A DNA stretch of 64,000 nt from SIG598 sp045605025 (lineage in GTDB: Bacteria > Bacillota > Clostridia > Oscillospirales > Acutalibacteraceae), in contig JAZUPE010000084.1 of NCBI GenBank assembly GCA_045605025.1, positions 1 through 64,000 on the forward strand. Reading direction: 5' to 3'. Positions 36,189 through 45,063 of the stretch are shown here, piece by piece; within the stretch, counting starts at the first letter, position 1, and every line of letters begins with the position of its first letter. Position numbers and translations under genes: made by a program. The notes beneath the pieces are model-generated. The model was not told the origin of the DNA. It worked only from the letters and a program-made list of their open reading frames with translations, and made no database searches.

Positions 36189-38813
36189 TCATATTGCAGA
36201 CTCAATGTCAAATTGGGGAAAGGTAAAGTCAAGGAATCTCTCGTGTTCGGTCCAGTTGGGATATCTGTGCTCTGCAGCCCAGAAAGCGGGATTGTGAGAA
36301 CGATTATCCCTGTGCAGCAGCTCGTGATAGACGATATATTTTACTACCTCACGCGGAACATCAGCCGAATTCAGAACGCAGTTGACGCGGATAAAGTCAC
36401 CATCGGGACGGTAGTTGTACATACCGAAGTATCCTCGGTACGGGCGATCGGTCCAGCTCACCGGAGGCACAACGCCGTAAGCGCCGTCAAACATTTCGTC
36501 AATCACTTCCGTCACAAGAGCGTCAAGATCATGGAACGGAGTCCGATCAAGCTGAATGCTTTTCTCCGGAATTTCTTCTATCCTGATGCCCAGAGGTCTG
36601 ACCCCGTTGGTGTAGTACAGGAAGTCCCGGACACGGTTGCGGAATTCCTGTCTGCCGCCGTACACGCTGTCAATTATGTCACTGTTGTCTTCGTATATGC
36701 GGGATACAGTATCAAAGATGTCGTTGATGCCGATGTTATCTTCTCTGAGCTGATCGGCAATAACAGCCGCGTCAATGGTGCGGCGCTGAGAAAACTGGTG
36801 AAGATGAGGGAATTCGCCGGTGAGGCGATACATATCGAGGATCAACTGGATGTCACGGGAGGAGGGGACAAGGCCAAAGCATCTGAACCAGTCATTCAGT
36901 GCATCGGAACCGGTGTAGTTGGGGTTGTCCAGCGTGGATTGTTTGTGTTTCCACATGTTCAGATAGCAGGAGAGCTGAGACTCGAATACCAGCACCTTGG
37001 TGTCGTTTCCGTCCTCGTCGATCACATCATACCATCCAACCGGAAGAGATGCGTAGCAGCCGTGTCTGCTGCCGTGAGCGTAACTGACGTGTATTTCTTT
37101 CAGAATATCATTGATGGCTGCCCACGGAACAAGCTCGGAACGGCGTCGGGATCCTGCGTGCTTCTCCGAATCCTCGGGAGCGCAGATGGAATCGAGTATA
37201 AATTCGGGGTTGAGCCAGTTAACGAAGCTGCCCCAGTTATCCTGGAAGTCAACAATGTTGACCGTTTCGGTTCCGTGGCTGCTTTTTCCGCGCATACCTC
37301 TGCCGATCATCTGCATCAGCAGCACATCGCTGGTGGTCGGACGGGTCAGAAATACTGTCTGAATATCCGGTACATCACTGCCCTCGGTGAGAATCTGTAT
37401 ATTTATCAGAACATCCAGCTCGCCTCGCTGGAAGCGCGCGATCTTGTCCGCGTTTCCCGGATGCGCGGAGTATATGTAGTCACAGCGCACGCCGCGTTTC
37501 CGCAGAACCTTGCAAAGACTTATACAGTGAGTGGCGTTAAGCGCAAAGATAAGTGTCTTTCCGTAGCGCTCACGGTTATTCATGTATGTGTCGGCAATCA
37601 GCTTGTTTCGTTCGGCCATATCTGCCATTCGTTCGAGGGTTTCCGGCGACAGCTCGCCCCATTTCTTGATATAATTCTGCTCGTCCAGAGTGATGACCGT
37701 GTCAAATTCAATATTGGTGTCGATTCTTTCATAGTGAGGTTCGGAAAGGAAACCCTTTGCGATCAGATCGCTCATGGGTATGCTGTAAATGATTGTGTCA
37801 TCAAACAGCTTCATCAGCCGCGCAGTATCGGAATCCTTCATACGCACAGGCGTTGCAGTGAGGCCAAGCAGTTTGACGTTCCCGGCGATCTTTTGTATTT
37901 CGGAGATGATGATCTGATATGTCGGTGCAAGCGTGTGATGCGCCTCGTCAACGATTATCATTACCCTGTCTTTGAGAATCGTCTGAAGATAGGGCAGATT
38001 GCGCGCAAGACTCTGAACACCGATAATCATTACGTCGTCGTTCTTTTCGGTCGCTTTTATCGATGCGTGGCTGCCGGAGACGCAGACCATCTTGAATGAA
38101 CTCTTGTCAGGAGCAGCGACAGGAAGAATACCACCTGCGAAATTGTAGACCGAAGATGCAGTCTGCTCAATGAGCATTGCTCTGTGAGTGAGCCAGATAA
38201 CCTGCCATCCGTCGGCGACCATGGACTCCAGCAGAAAACGTGTGGCGACGCGTGTCTTGCCGCTTCCGGTGGGCATAACAAGGACGCCGGAGCGACGGTT
38301 CTTCTCGACGAAATGCTCGCGAAGCTTCGCCAGTGCCTCGTCCTGATAGCCGAACATGGGGATATCATCCGGCACGCAGCCGGTCAGATCAATGGTTTTA
38401 GGCGACCCGAAGATGCAGAACTCTGCGTCGTCATCGATCCGCTTGTTGCCGGCGCGGTGCAGCTCGCCAATGATAAGCGTAAGTACCGTGGAAGTGAGAT
38501 TAAGGCGCTTGATCTGATTGAGCATCTCCTGTTCGGTTCCTACACGCACTCCGCGGTAGCTGCGCTTATCCAGAGTGCGGATAACCGTTACAAGGTGAGT
38601 GCTTCCAGCAAGGAAATTATCAATAATCTCCGAGTGATAGCGCCGAACGAACTTCTCATCAGGCAGCCTGCAGATGCGATCCATATAAGGGATAAGCTGC
38701 TCCTTGTTGTCGTAGTCGTACTTCGGGCGAAGAGTTCTGGCGGTTTTCTCGCTGTAACATACGCTTTTGATGAATTCGAGGCCGAATGCGTCCCATGTGA
38801 AATGTTTTTTCAT
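36189..38813 (-). CDS. SF2 DEAH-box helicase fused to a YgjP/SprT-like zinc metalloprotease domain
   Basis: 874 residues. An N-terminal ~150-residue region of unknown type precedes a superfamily-2 helicase: Walker A MPTGSGKT (180-187), DEAH (289-292), LTATP (318-322), and motif VI QMIGRGMRG (501-509). Residues ~550-740 are unassigned. The last ~60 residues hold YHELLHRDNRSHNPAFW: H830-E831-xx-H834 with H840 six residues on, the exact ligand spacing of YgjP/WLM-type metallopeptidases, followed by PNWTEHERFL as in that family. A protease joined to a translocase recalls DNA-protein crosslink repair enzymes, but the gene context (McrBC, TIR protein, integrase) suggests defence. ATG 38813 has AAAGGATG upstream; own palindrome-type promoter. 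Cytoplasmic. Confidence 0.85.
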   Translation of the reverse strand: MKKHFTWDAFGLEFIKSVCYSEKTARTLRPKYDYDNKEQLIPYMDRICRLPDEKFVRRYHSEIIDNFLAGSTHLVTVIRTLDKRSYRGVRVGTEQEMLNQIKRLNLTSTVLTLIIGELHRAGNKRIDDDAEFCIFGSPKTIDLTGCVPDDIPMFGYQDEALAKLREHFVEKNRRSGVLVMPTGSGKTRVATRFLLESMVADGWQVIWLTHRAMLIEQTASSVYNFAGGILPVAAPDKSSFKMVCVSGSHASIKATEKNDDVMIIGVQSLARNLPYLQTILKDRVMIIVDEAHHTLAPTYQIIISEIQKIAGNVKLLGLTATPVRMKDSDTARLMKLFDDTIIYSIPMSDLIAKGFLSEPHYERIDTNIEFDTVITLDEQNYIKKWGELSPETLERMADMAERNKLIADTYMNNRERYGKTLIFALNATHCISLCKVLRKRGVRCDYIYSAHPGNADKIARFQRGELDVLINIQILTEGSDVPDIQTVFLTRPTTSDVLLMQMIGRGMRGKSSHGTETVNIVDFQDNWGSFVNWLNPEFILDSICAPEDSEKHAGSRRRSELVPWAAINDILKEIHVSYAHGSRHGCYASLPVGWYDVIDEDGNDTKVLVFESQLSCYLNMWKHKQSTLDNPNYTGSDALNDWFRCFGLVPSSRDIQLILDMYRLTGEFPHLHQFSQRRTIDAAVIADQLREDNIGINDIFDTVSRIYEDNSDIIDSVYGGRQEFRNRVRDFLYYTNGVRPLGIRIEEIPEKSIQLDRTPFHDLDALVTEVIDEMFDGAYGVVPPVSWTDRPYRGYFGMYNYRPDGDFIRVNCVLNSADVPREVVKYIVYHELLHRDNRSHNPAFWAAEHRYPNWTEHERFLDFTFPQFDIESAI

Positions 38814-38845
38814 GTGTGTAACATCCTTTCGTGTTTTATGCCTCG

Positions 38846-38888
38846 ATTATAAACGAGCTTACCGGAATAATTCCGGACAGCTTGTCCG
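38846..38888 (-). promoter_or_regulatory. Palindrome-controlled promoter of the helicase-protease gene
   Basis: Minus strand: palindrome CGGACAAGCTGTCCG (38888-38874), 22 nt, TATAAT (38851-38846), ATG about 33 nt further. The would-be -35 hexamer is GGAATT, not a match, so an activator or another sigma contact is expected at the palindrome. It lies directly after the stop of the HTH-like gene. Confidence 0.68.
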
Positions 38889-38890
38889 GT

Positions 38891-39391
38891 TCATGCGTCC
38901 GGGTTGGACAGTACGGATGTATTGCAGTATTTTTTCATGCTCTCGTCAAAGTCTGTAATATCTCCGCCGCGAGCCAATTCGCAAAGCAGAATATAGTCAG
39001 TTCGGATGCGTTCTGAAAGGTCATACCCAAGCAGCGAATACAGTTCTCGTGTTTCTTCAATCGACAGGCGTGCACCTATGCAGAATTTGGAAAGCATGGT
39101 GTATGTAATAACACGCCCGTTGCGGAATTTCAGTGTTTTTCGGAATGAATCCCGTTTGATATCGCAGCGGTTTTCGAGCTTGGCGTAATCATTGTCCAGC
39201 CGCTCACAGAACAGTTCGGATAATCTGCATCGGAAAGTATCCAGATCAATGTCTGCAGGCATTCCGGCAATATCTGCTTCCGTCAGGCGATACGCACCGT
39301 GGGAACCCTTTGCGGTAAACAGCTCCGGAATGTCAGTGCTGTCAAAATCCATTGTATCTATCTGCGAATAGTCATAAATTATCTTGGACAT
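38891..39391 (-). CDS. Small HTH-like putative regulator
   Basis: 166 residues. The middle and C-terminal part (KTLKFRNGRVITYTMLSKF, then RLSIEETRELYSLLGYDLS and RTDYILLCELARGGDITDFDE) follows the pattern of small phage/defence-island proteins with a helix-turn-helix-like core, where the segment 'sleE...Ll...GY.ls...r.Dyii...l' is recurrent. DNA binding is therefore likely but not certain. Its stop lies 3 nt before the CGGACA palindrome that precedes the helicase gene, making it the natural candidate for the factor that binds both palindromes. No palindrome of that type precedes its own start; a weak AT-rich promoter region (TATAC, 39425-39440) does. Confidence 0.55.
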   Translation of the reverse strand: MSKIIYDYSQIDTMDFDSTDIPELFTAKGSHGAYRLTEADIAGMPADIDLDTFRCRLSELFCERLDNDYAKLENRCDIKRDSFRKTLKFRNGRVITYTMLSKFCIGARLSIEETRELYSLLGYDLSERIRTDYILLCELARGGDITDFDESMKKYCNTSVLSNPDA

Positions 39392-39869
39392 AGCGTGCTC
39401 CCTTCACAAACAATACAGTCAATTGTATACGGTTTTATTATGATAATTGTATCACGATGTGTGGTTGTTATCAATATAAGGTTAAGCGGTAAGAGGAATC
39501 ATTCGCTATTGCCTGAGGGCTGAAGTTTTTGCTTTTGCCGAATCAATTTCATGCGAACAGCGCAAGATATGTTGGCTTTGAGACGCAGGTGATAAAGCCT
39601 CTTATGTCCGCTTAATGCGTAAGAGCGCTACGTTCAGCCTGTAGAAAAACCGACTATGGCAACGCAGCCAGAGTCGGGTTTTCGGTATTAACTGTTCGAA
39701 TGTTCGAATAAAGATACGGATTCTTCGTTCCCGCTTCCATATCGTAAAGGGGAGTTTTGTTCGTTTACCCTTTATTCTTCAGCGCAGCTATCAGCTCGTT
39801 GGGCTGTTAATAGCAAACTGTTCCGCTCTGCGGTTATCTCCGGGCACTGCTGCTAAGATCTTTTCCCTA
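39392..39869. other. Gap between the HTH-like gene and mcrC
   Basis: Contains the promoter region of the HTH-like gene, the mcrC terminator, and at 39715-39795 a partial copy of the element repeat (TTCGTTCCCGCTTCCATATCG and CCTTTATTCTTC words shared with 46330-46380 and 35230-35250). No gene seen. Confidence 0.6.
39645..39683. terminator. Terminator downstream of mcrBC
   Basis: AAAACCGACT (39646-39655) pairs with AGTCGGGTTTT (39672-39682) around an inner TGG/CCA; A-run before and T-run after make it usable from either strand. Confidence 0.75.
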
Positions 39870-41156
39870 TCACACATTATCTTTAATTTCTGTAATTAGC
39901 ATGTTCAAAGAGTTTTTCAGATCAAACAAATCAATAAATCTGACTTTGATTTTAGTTCCATCATGAGAAAGAAACCGTATATCTTTATTTTGCTCGACCT
40001 TCTCTGTGAGAGGATAAAGCAAGGTGACATTCTCGGAGGTATATTTCTTTTGGTAAGCATACATTTGGTACATATCCGCCTGAGATATACCATAGTTCGC
40101 TTTGGCATCGGAGAGAACTTTCCATTTTGTGTCCATAACGAAGACCTGTTCCAACGCTTTGTTCTTGATAACAATATCGGGCTTCATCAAGAATTTTCTC
40201 GGTTCGTCAAACAAGTGGTATGTCTTATCCTGTGCGGAAAGGGTGTACCCGGAATGACCGAGCATCTTTTTGAGCTGTGCCGCTATGTAGCTCTCAAACA
40301 GCGTTTCCATCGGGAACAGCAGCGCGAAGGCAACCTCCGAACCGGAGAACGATGTGAAGCTCTTGCCCATCAGAAAAACCTTGCTCCAAAGCAGCGCTGT
40401 TTGATAGTCTGAAGTTTTTCTGTCAGGAACTATCTTTGAGAAGTCTAATTGATAGTCCCTGGATTCATCAACGTCAGAAAACGCATTGAGCAGCGTTTTT
40501 ATATCGGACTTGTTCCTGGAGGAAGTAGTATTTTTGTAGAGATATCTGAGAGTGGACTTTAAGATTTTGTTCTCTGCTCGGTTTATGTTGAACTCGTCGT
40601 ACTCTACGAAGCTGCGCTCCTTGTGAGCATAGTTATGCTTGATTTGACCGGCAAATACCATCTTGCCCTTGAACACATTTCCGTTAGACTGAATGGTCTC
40701 GTAGTCGCACTTCAAGCCACGCTTGACGATATAGAATACTTCATCGACAAACATTCGGATAAAGATCTCAAAGATATTCAGCTTGTCGATATTCACATTA
40801 GTTGATGGCAAGGATTTGAATGGTGCGTTGCGGAGTGTTTTTAACATATCCACAAGCAGCTTCTTGACCTTGCCCTCGGTAATGGTTTCGTTGGAGAAAA
40901 TCTTGGGAAGGATTTCTATGGTCGTGCCATCGTTCATAGTGATAACGCCGACATAGTTTTTGGCAGTAATAATTTTACCTATGCCTTTACGAGATGAAAT
41001 CCCCATGATCTCTAAAGCATCGGCATCATCGGTGTTGTTGGATAGCACAAAGTTTTCCAGGGCATCAAAGGTGTCCGGGGGCAAAGAGATACTTCCCAAC
41101 ACCTCTTTGTCCCTCACAAATGAGCCATATTCAGTAATTAGATATGTTTTACTCAT
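39870..41156 (-). CDS. mcrC: McrC: nuclease subunit of a McrBC-type restriction system
   Basis: 428 residues. N-terminal beta-rich McrC domain, then a PD-(D/E)xK nuclease region: METLFESYI (283-291), MKPDIVI with Asp327, and VMDTKWK with Asp342 and Lys344 giving the D...DxK active site. McrC associates with the GTPase McrB and cleaves modified DNA after GTP-driven translocation. It begins 20 nt after the mcrB stop on the same strand and ends before a terminator, so mcrBC is a two-gene operon. Length is near the family average and all active-site residues are present. Confidence 0.9.
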   Translation of the reverse strand: MSKTYLITEYGSFVRDKEVLGSISLPPDTFDALENFVLSNNTDDADALEIMGISSRKGIGKIITAKNYVGVITMNDGTTIEILPKIFSNETITEGKVKKLLVDMLKTLRNAPFKSLPSTNVNIDKLNIFEIFIRMFVDEVFYIVKRGLKCDYETIQSNGNVFKGKMVFAGQIKHNYAHKERSFVEYDEFNINRAENKILKSTLRYLYKNTTSSRNKSDIKTLLNAFSDVDESRDYQLDFSKIVPDRKTSDYQTALLWSKVFLMGKSFTSFSGSEVAFALLFPMETLFESYIAAQLKKMLGHSGYTLSAQDKTYHLFDEPRKFLMKPDIVIKNKALEQVFVMDTKWKVLSDAKANYGISQADMYQMYAYQKKYTSENVTLLYPLTEKVEQNKDIRFLSHDGTKIKVRFIDLFDLKNSLNMLITEIKDNV

Positions 41157-41176
41157 TCTAACACCTCAAAGAATCA

Positions 41177-43861
41177 TTAGATCGAACGGTATGCCTCAAT
41201 TTTATCAAATGCCGTCCGATTGATTTCGTATGTCACGGAATCATCAAAGCCAATATCAACACTTCCGAACAGCTCATTGTAGTCATTTTCAACCACAACA
41301 ATGAACTGTTCCTCTCTGTTGTCCTTCTTGTTGTCGCCCAGAACGAGGCGAATCTTTTCATAATCCTCGTAGAAATATTCCTGCAGCAGAGGGATGATGG
41401 CATTCTCAAAGATTTCAGCCAACTGCTCAATCGTATGATTATCTCTCAGCGGAATGAAATAGGCATGTCCAATGGTGTGTTCTCTGTCATAGAGAACGGA
41501 AATGCGCTTGTTCATCCGTGCCAGCATTTCCGATACAGAAATGTCCTCAACGCTGATACCTTTCAGCACATCAGCATCTGGCATCATTTCCTTGAACCGG
41601 AAACGGCGTCTCAAAGCGGTATCAATAGTTGCGATAGAACGATCTGCGGTGTTCATGGTGCCGATGATGTAAACATTGTCGGGCACCCCAAACAACTGCT
41701 GAGAATAAGGCAGTTTAGCTTTCATCCCCTGCGGCTGACCGATGCGCTTGGAAGATTCAATCAGCGTAATCAGTTCACCAAAGATCTTGCTGATATTGCC
41801 TCTGTTGATTTCATCGATGATGAATACATGGTTTTTCTTTGGCGAGGGGATATTATTATGCTGCAGACCGAATTTATCTACCATGGTATCGATGACGGCC
41901 TGCATCGCATCAAATGCCCATTTAGTTCCCCCAGATAGCTTTTCTCTGGCAGAAAAATTATTGGCAAGCCACTGTTCGTAAATTCGTTCTTTTTTCAGCG
42001 AGTTCGAGGTGCCACCGTTCCACTTGACAATAAATGTATTGTCATCACGAAGTTCTGCTTGCACCTTTGAGCCTGTTCTGCGAGTAAACACATATCCTCC
42101 TGCCTCGAGAGCCTGATCAATCAGTCTGTTCCAGACATCGTCGAATGAACTTGTTTGAGGAGCTGCTTTTCTGCAAAAATCCTTGAACACTCCAGGCAGC
42201 ACTTCGTAATGAATCGTATCTGCGTTTCCATCTTTCGCATCATAAACAACGACAGGCTTGATGCCCTCAATGAATTCCTCATAGCCATAAGACTGATGGA
42301 AAGTAGTAAACTCGATAAGCCCCTCGGATCTATATGTGTTATATCTTTCCAATACATCGGAATAGCTTTCATTTTTTACATCCGCGAGCAGTTTGTTCTC
42401 GACGATTGCAACCGCATAGACAACAGTGTTGTAAGTCTTGCCCGTACCAGGAGGGCCGTAAAGAATCGTATTCTTATTTACATCGGTCTTTTGTGTGATT
42501 TCAGACATTTCTTTGTCCTCCTCGTACCTTGCAGATATATGAGATAAATCTATCTCTTGCAGAGCATCAAATAGCTCCGGTCTGATTTTATAGCAGTAGT
42601 TTTTTGCCCCATCCTCAATTATGCTCCTGCCCAGAAAAGGATTGGGGAAATATCTTTCCTGGTCGCCGTCCATGCAGGCAGGCAAGTTGAAATACTTTTT
42701 AACTCTCTTGCCAAGATTAAATGCATAACCGACATAAGCAGATACCGTTCCGCCATAGAGCTGAGACAGGCGTTTGCAGGAAGCCTCACCGTTAAGCTCC
42801 ATCATGGCTTTCAGCATTTGCATAGGAGATGGGTGATCGGGCAGTTCTATTTCAAGTACGTATTTCTTCCAATCCTCTTTGGAGAGATTAGGGTCGTATT
42901 CATCAAGTGAGGGCCACCAATCGTCTGATACCGCACTGTCCGCCAAAGCATTCCTGCTGCCAAAATAAACAATATCGTGAGTGAGCAGATGCAATCCACT
43001 ATCCTTATAGCATCCATCATCCAGACGGGCAGAGCTTATTTTCTGCAACTCTGTATCTTTTTTCACTTCATCCAGAACCAACTCGCACATATCGAAGAAT
43101 GCTTCAAGTTTATAGACTTCGGACTGGAACCTGGAACGATCAGTTACATAGCCGACGTTGCCGCTGAACTCCTTAAAGACTTTGTATTTATAGATGTAGT
43201 ATTTTTGGGGATATTCAAATGACAGATACACGGAGATAGCGTGTAAATCCTGGTAGTGATTGAGCTTTTGCGGCTTATAGAATTCGTCAAAGGCTGCACG
43301 GAAATCAACATATCTTTGAGCAAGAGGAATTTCCTCGTCATAGAGCATTTTGAAAAGTTCCCGTACTTTTTCGGGTTCCTGCTCAGCAAACGTGATAACC
43401 ATTTTATAAGGCCAATACATATTTGCGGAAAGCAGATTGCTCGCGTCCTTAAACGCTTCGGCGAACATTTGCGAGAAATTTTCGGCGTCAATGCTCCAAT
43501 TGCGTTGATAATAGCCAACGGCTTCCCATTTATAGCGTTCTTCTTTATCAACTTGAGGAAAGTGCTTTTTGTATTCAGCAATAGTTTTGCGTATATTGCC
43601 TCTCGTGGGATCTGATGTAAAAGCATTTGTTGCCTCTTCAACGGACACGCTATCATCCCACCCGTAAAGGTAAGATGGCGCAACCCCAAAGAAATCTGCA
43701 AGCGCTTCTACTTTATCTTTGGGGATGTTTGTTACCGTACCACGTTCGTACTTATTTATAGCCGCGCGCTTAACGCCAATTACAGAACCTAGTTCTTCTT
43801 GCGACATCTTTCTTGTATTACGAAGCTCTTCAATCCGTTTTCCAATAATGTTAACGCTCAT
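41177..43861 (-). CDS. mcrB: McrB-type AAA+ GTPase with N-terminal XRE helix-turn-helix
   Basis: 894 residues. Residues 9-66 are an XRE/Cro-type HTH (KMSQEELGSVIGVKRAAINKYERG). Residues ~75-455 are a long helical specificity region that includes a winged-helix-like segment (MQMLKAMMELNG ... LSQLYGGTVSAYVGYAF). The AAA+ module follows: Walker A GPPGTGKT (469-476), Walker B FIIDEINRGN (680-689) and the McrB signature MNTADRS (736-742). McrB recognises modified DNA, hydrolyses GTP and recruits McrC. An HTH at the front is unusual for McrB and may let the protein act as its own repressor or replace the usual modified-base reader. AAGGTG lies 8 nt before ATG 43861. Confidence 0.9.
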   Translation of the reverse strand: MSVNIIGKRIEELRNTRKMSQEELGSVIGVKRAAINKYERGTVTNIPKDKVEALADFFGVAPSYLYGWDDSVSVEEATNAFTSDPTRGNIRKTIAEYKKHFPQVDKEERYKWEAVGYYQRNWSIDAENFSQMFAEAFKDASNLLSANMYWPYKMVITFAEQEPEKVRELFKMLYDEEIPLAQRYVDFRAAFDEFYKPQKLNHYQDLHAISVYLSFEYPQKYYIYKYKVFKEFSGNVGYVTDRSRFQSEVYKLEAFFDMCELVLDEVKKDTELQKISSARLDDGCYKDSGLHLLTHDIVYFGSRNALADSAVSDDWWPSLDEYDPNLSKEDWKKYVLEIELPDHPSPMQMLKAMMELNGEASCKRLSQLYGGTVSAYVGYAFNLGKRVKKYFNLPACMDGDQERYFPNPFLGRSIIEDGAKNYCYKIRPELFDALQEIDLSHISARYEEDKEMSEITQKTDVNKNTILYGPPGTGKTYNTVVYAVAIVENKLLADVKNESYSDVLERYNTYRSEGLIEFTTFHQSYGYEEFIEGIKPVVVYDAKDGNADTIHYEVLPGVFKDFCRKAAPQTSSFDDVWNRLIDQALEAGGYVFTRRTGSKVQAELRDDNTFIVKWNGGTSNSLKKERIYEQWLANNFSAREKLSGGTKWAFDAMQAVIDTMVDKFGLQHNNIPSPKKNHVFIIDEINRGNISKIFGELITLIESSKRIGQPQGMKAKLPYSQQLFGVPDNVYIIGTMNTADRSIATIDTALRRRFRFKEMMPDADVLKGISVEDISVSEMLARMNKRISVLYDREHTIGHAYFIPLRDNHTIEQLAEIFENAIIPLLQEYFYEDYEKIRLVLGDNKKDNREEQFIVVVENDYNELFGSVDIGFDDSVTYEINRTAFDKIEAYRSI

Positions 43862-44266
43862 ATCATCTGCACCTTCCGAAAGTTATATATACGCAATGAT
43901 CCAATATACAACACTATTAATTTACCTGGCTAACTTACGACTCTTCGTCGGGAATAAAATCCATCATCTCTCCGCCTTTGCACTCCGGAACATCCGCGCG
44001 TTTCAGAATAACAGGAAAATTGACTCTCTCGTTCTTTCTTTGCCGTGTAAAAACTACAAAGAACAGGCATTCTCTTTTCCACAATTCGGCTTTGCATTTT
44101 TACTCAGCACACAGAACCCACAACTTCTTGGAACTTACTTTCATGTAGACATCTCAGAGTTATGATTTTGGCATATTGTCATAATTCTGCGCTCATATTT
44201 TAGCACATGAGTGTCTAATAAGCAACAATGCGCTGGCAAGTTACAAAACGCCAGCGGCTTCTAAAA
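43862..44266. other. Upstream region of mcrB with a degraded small frame
   Basis: The first 60 nt hold an AT-rich mcrB promoter zone (TTGTAT ... TATATA). Between about 43936 and 44140 the minus strand reads a credible C-terminus (ECLFFVVFTRQRKNERVNFP ... MMDFIPDEES) interrupted by a stop after LWVLCAE, and with no start in frame: possibly a decayed small gene. Nothing else recognised. Confidence 0.4.
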
Positions 44267-44602
44267 CTAAAACAAATTATTAACGAGTGTATATGCAATA
44301 AACGACAGTATCGTTCTGATGACAAGCAGAGTGATAAAATCATAAAGACTCCCCCGACATAAATTTATGCAAGCACTTGCTCTTAATTCAACAAATAATG
44401 ATAAATGAAACAAAAATCTCCTAACAAGCGAAAAACACATACGTTGCACACCGCAGATAAATCTCATGACCAAAAAGAACATGGTCAAAATCATAAATAA
44501 ATTTAATGGCAGCCCGCTTGACAAACATATGTTTGTCGCGGTAGAATGATGACAACATAAGACATATACAGCCGAATAAGATACATACATAACGATATTC
44601 AC
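44267..44602 (-). CDS. Small hydrophobic protein with predicted membrane spans
   Basis: 111 residues if started at GTG 44602, which has AGAGGTGA 7 nt upstream. Two to three hydrophobic stretches are visible (LFMILTMFFLVMRFI, LYDFITLLVIRTILSFIAYTLV), with Arg-rich loops between. It is divergent from the integrase and lies between mcrBC and int. No family recognised. It could be a small membrane effector, an orphan or a chance frame in AT-rich DNA; the low-complexity composition leaves real doubt. Confidence 0.35.
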   Translation of the reverse strand: MNIVMYVSYSAVYVLCCHHSTATNICLSSGLPLNLFMILTMFFLVMRFICGVQRMCFSLVRRFLFHLSLFVELRASACINLCRGSLYDFITLLVIRTILSFIAYTLVNNLF

Positions 44603-44682
44603 AGCAATATCACCTCTATCCAAACATCCAGGTTGTTCTGTTGGAGGACAGTTGCAAAAAACAGAATACGACTTTGAAACTC

Positions 44683-44757
44683 AAAGCCGGCTACATAGAA
44701 CTTAATAATTGCGAAGAAGTTCGCTCTTATTAATTGTTTCTATGTAGCCGGCTTTTT
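44683..44757. terminator. Very long hairpin upstream of the integrase operon
   Basis: Perfect 18-bp arms AAAGCCGGCTACATAGAA (44683-44700) and its complement (44738-44755), with a second inner stem (TTAATAA...TTATTAA, GCGAA/TTCGC), then TTTTTT. It ends 36 nt before the small gene at 44794. It is terminator-like on the plus strand although no plus gene lies upstream, so it may insulate the int operon or act as a recombination or RNA structure. Confidence 0.7.
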
Positions 44758-44793
44758 TGTCACCATAATACTGAATGAAAAAGGAGACACATT

Positions 44794-44931
44794 ATGAAAG
44801 ACAAGTACATGGAGATACTTATCGCAGATATGGAAAGAGAACGACAGGAGATCAGAGCGAAAATATTCGGGCTGATCGAAAACGCCATGAAAGAAGACAA
44901 TTGGGACACCGTCAGAAAATACGGTTATTAA
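44794..44931 (+). CDS. 45-residue protein preceding the integrase
   Basis: Starts at ATG 44794 with AAGGAGA 8 nt before. Sequence is highly charged and helical (MKDKYMEILIADMERERQEI, then FGLIENAMKEDNWDTV). Its position directly before a tyrosine integrase suggests an accessory role, but it lacks the winged-helix pattern of an excisionase. Unknown function. Confidence 0.5.
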   Translation: MKDKYMEILIADMERERQEIRAKIFGLIENAMKEDNWDTVRKYGY

Positions 44932-45063
44932 AGCGCAGATATTGCCGCGGATATGCTGCGCACTTACGGTCACCTGTTTTCGCATGAGTATAAATGCAAA
45001 ATCGCACTCTACCGCTTTGATGACAAAAGTGAATCATATCCCATAATTCGCAAGGGCGATATA

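Noticed and set aside
36213..38099. 628-codon plus-strand open frame opposite the helicase gene
   Set aside because: Shadow of the helicase-protease gene; no start signals and no recognisable domains, while the minus frame carries all helicase motifs.
43719..44165. 148-codon plus-strand frame opposite the start of mcrB
   Set aside because: Overlaps the HTH-encoding start of mcrB on the other strand and has no start signals.
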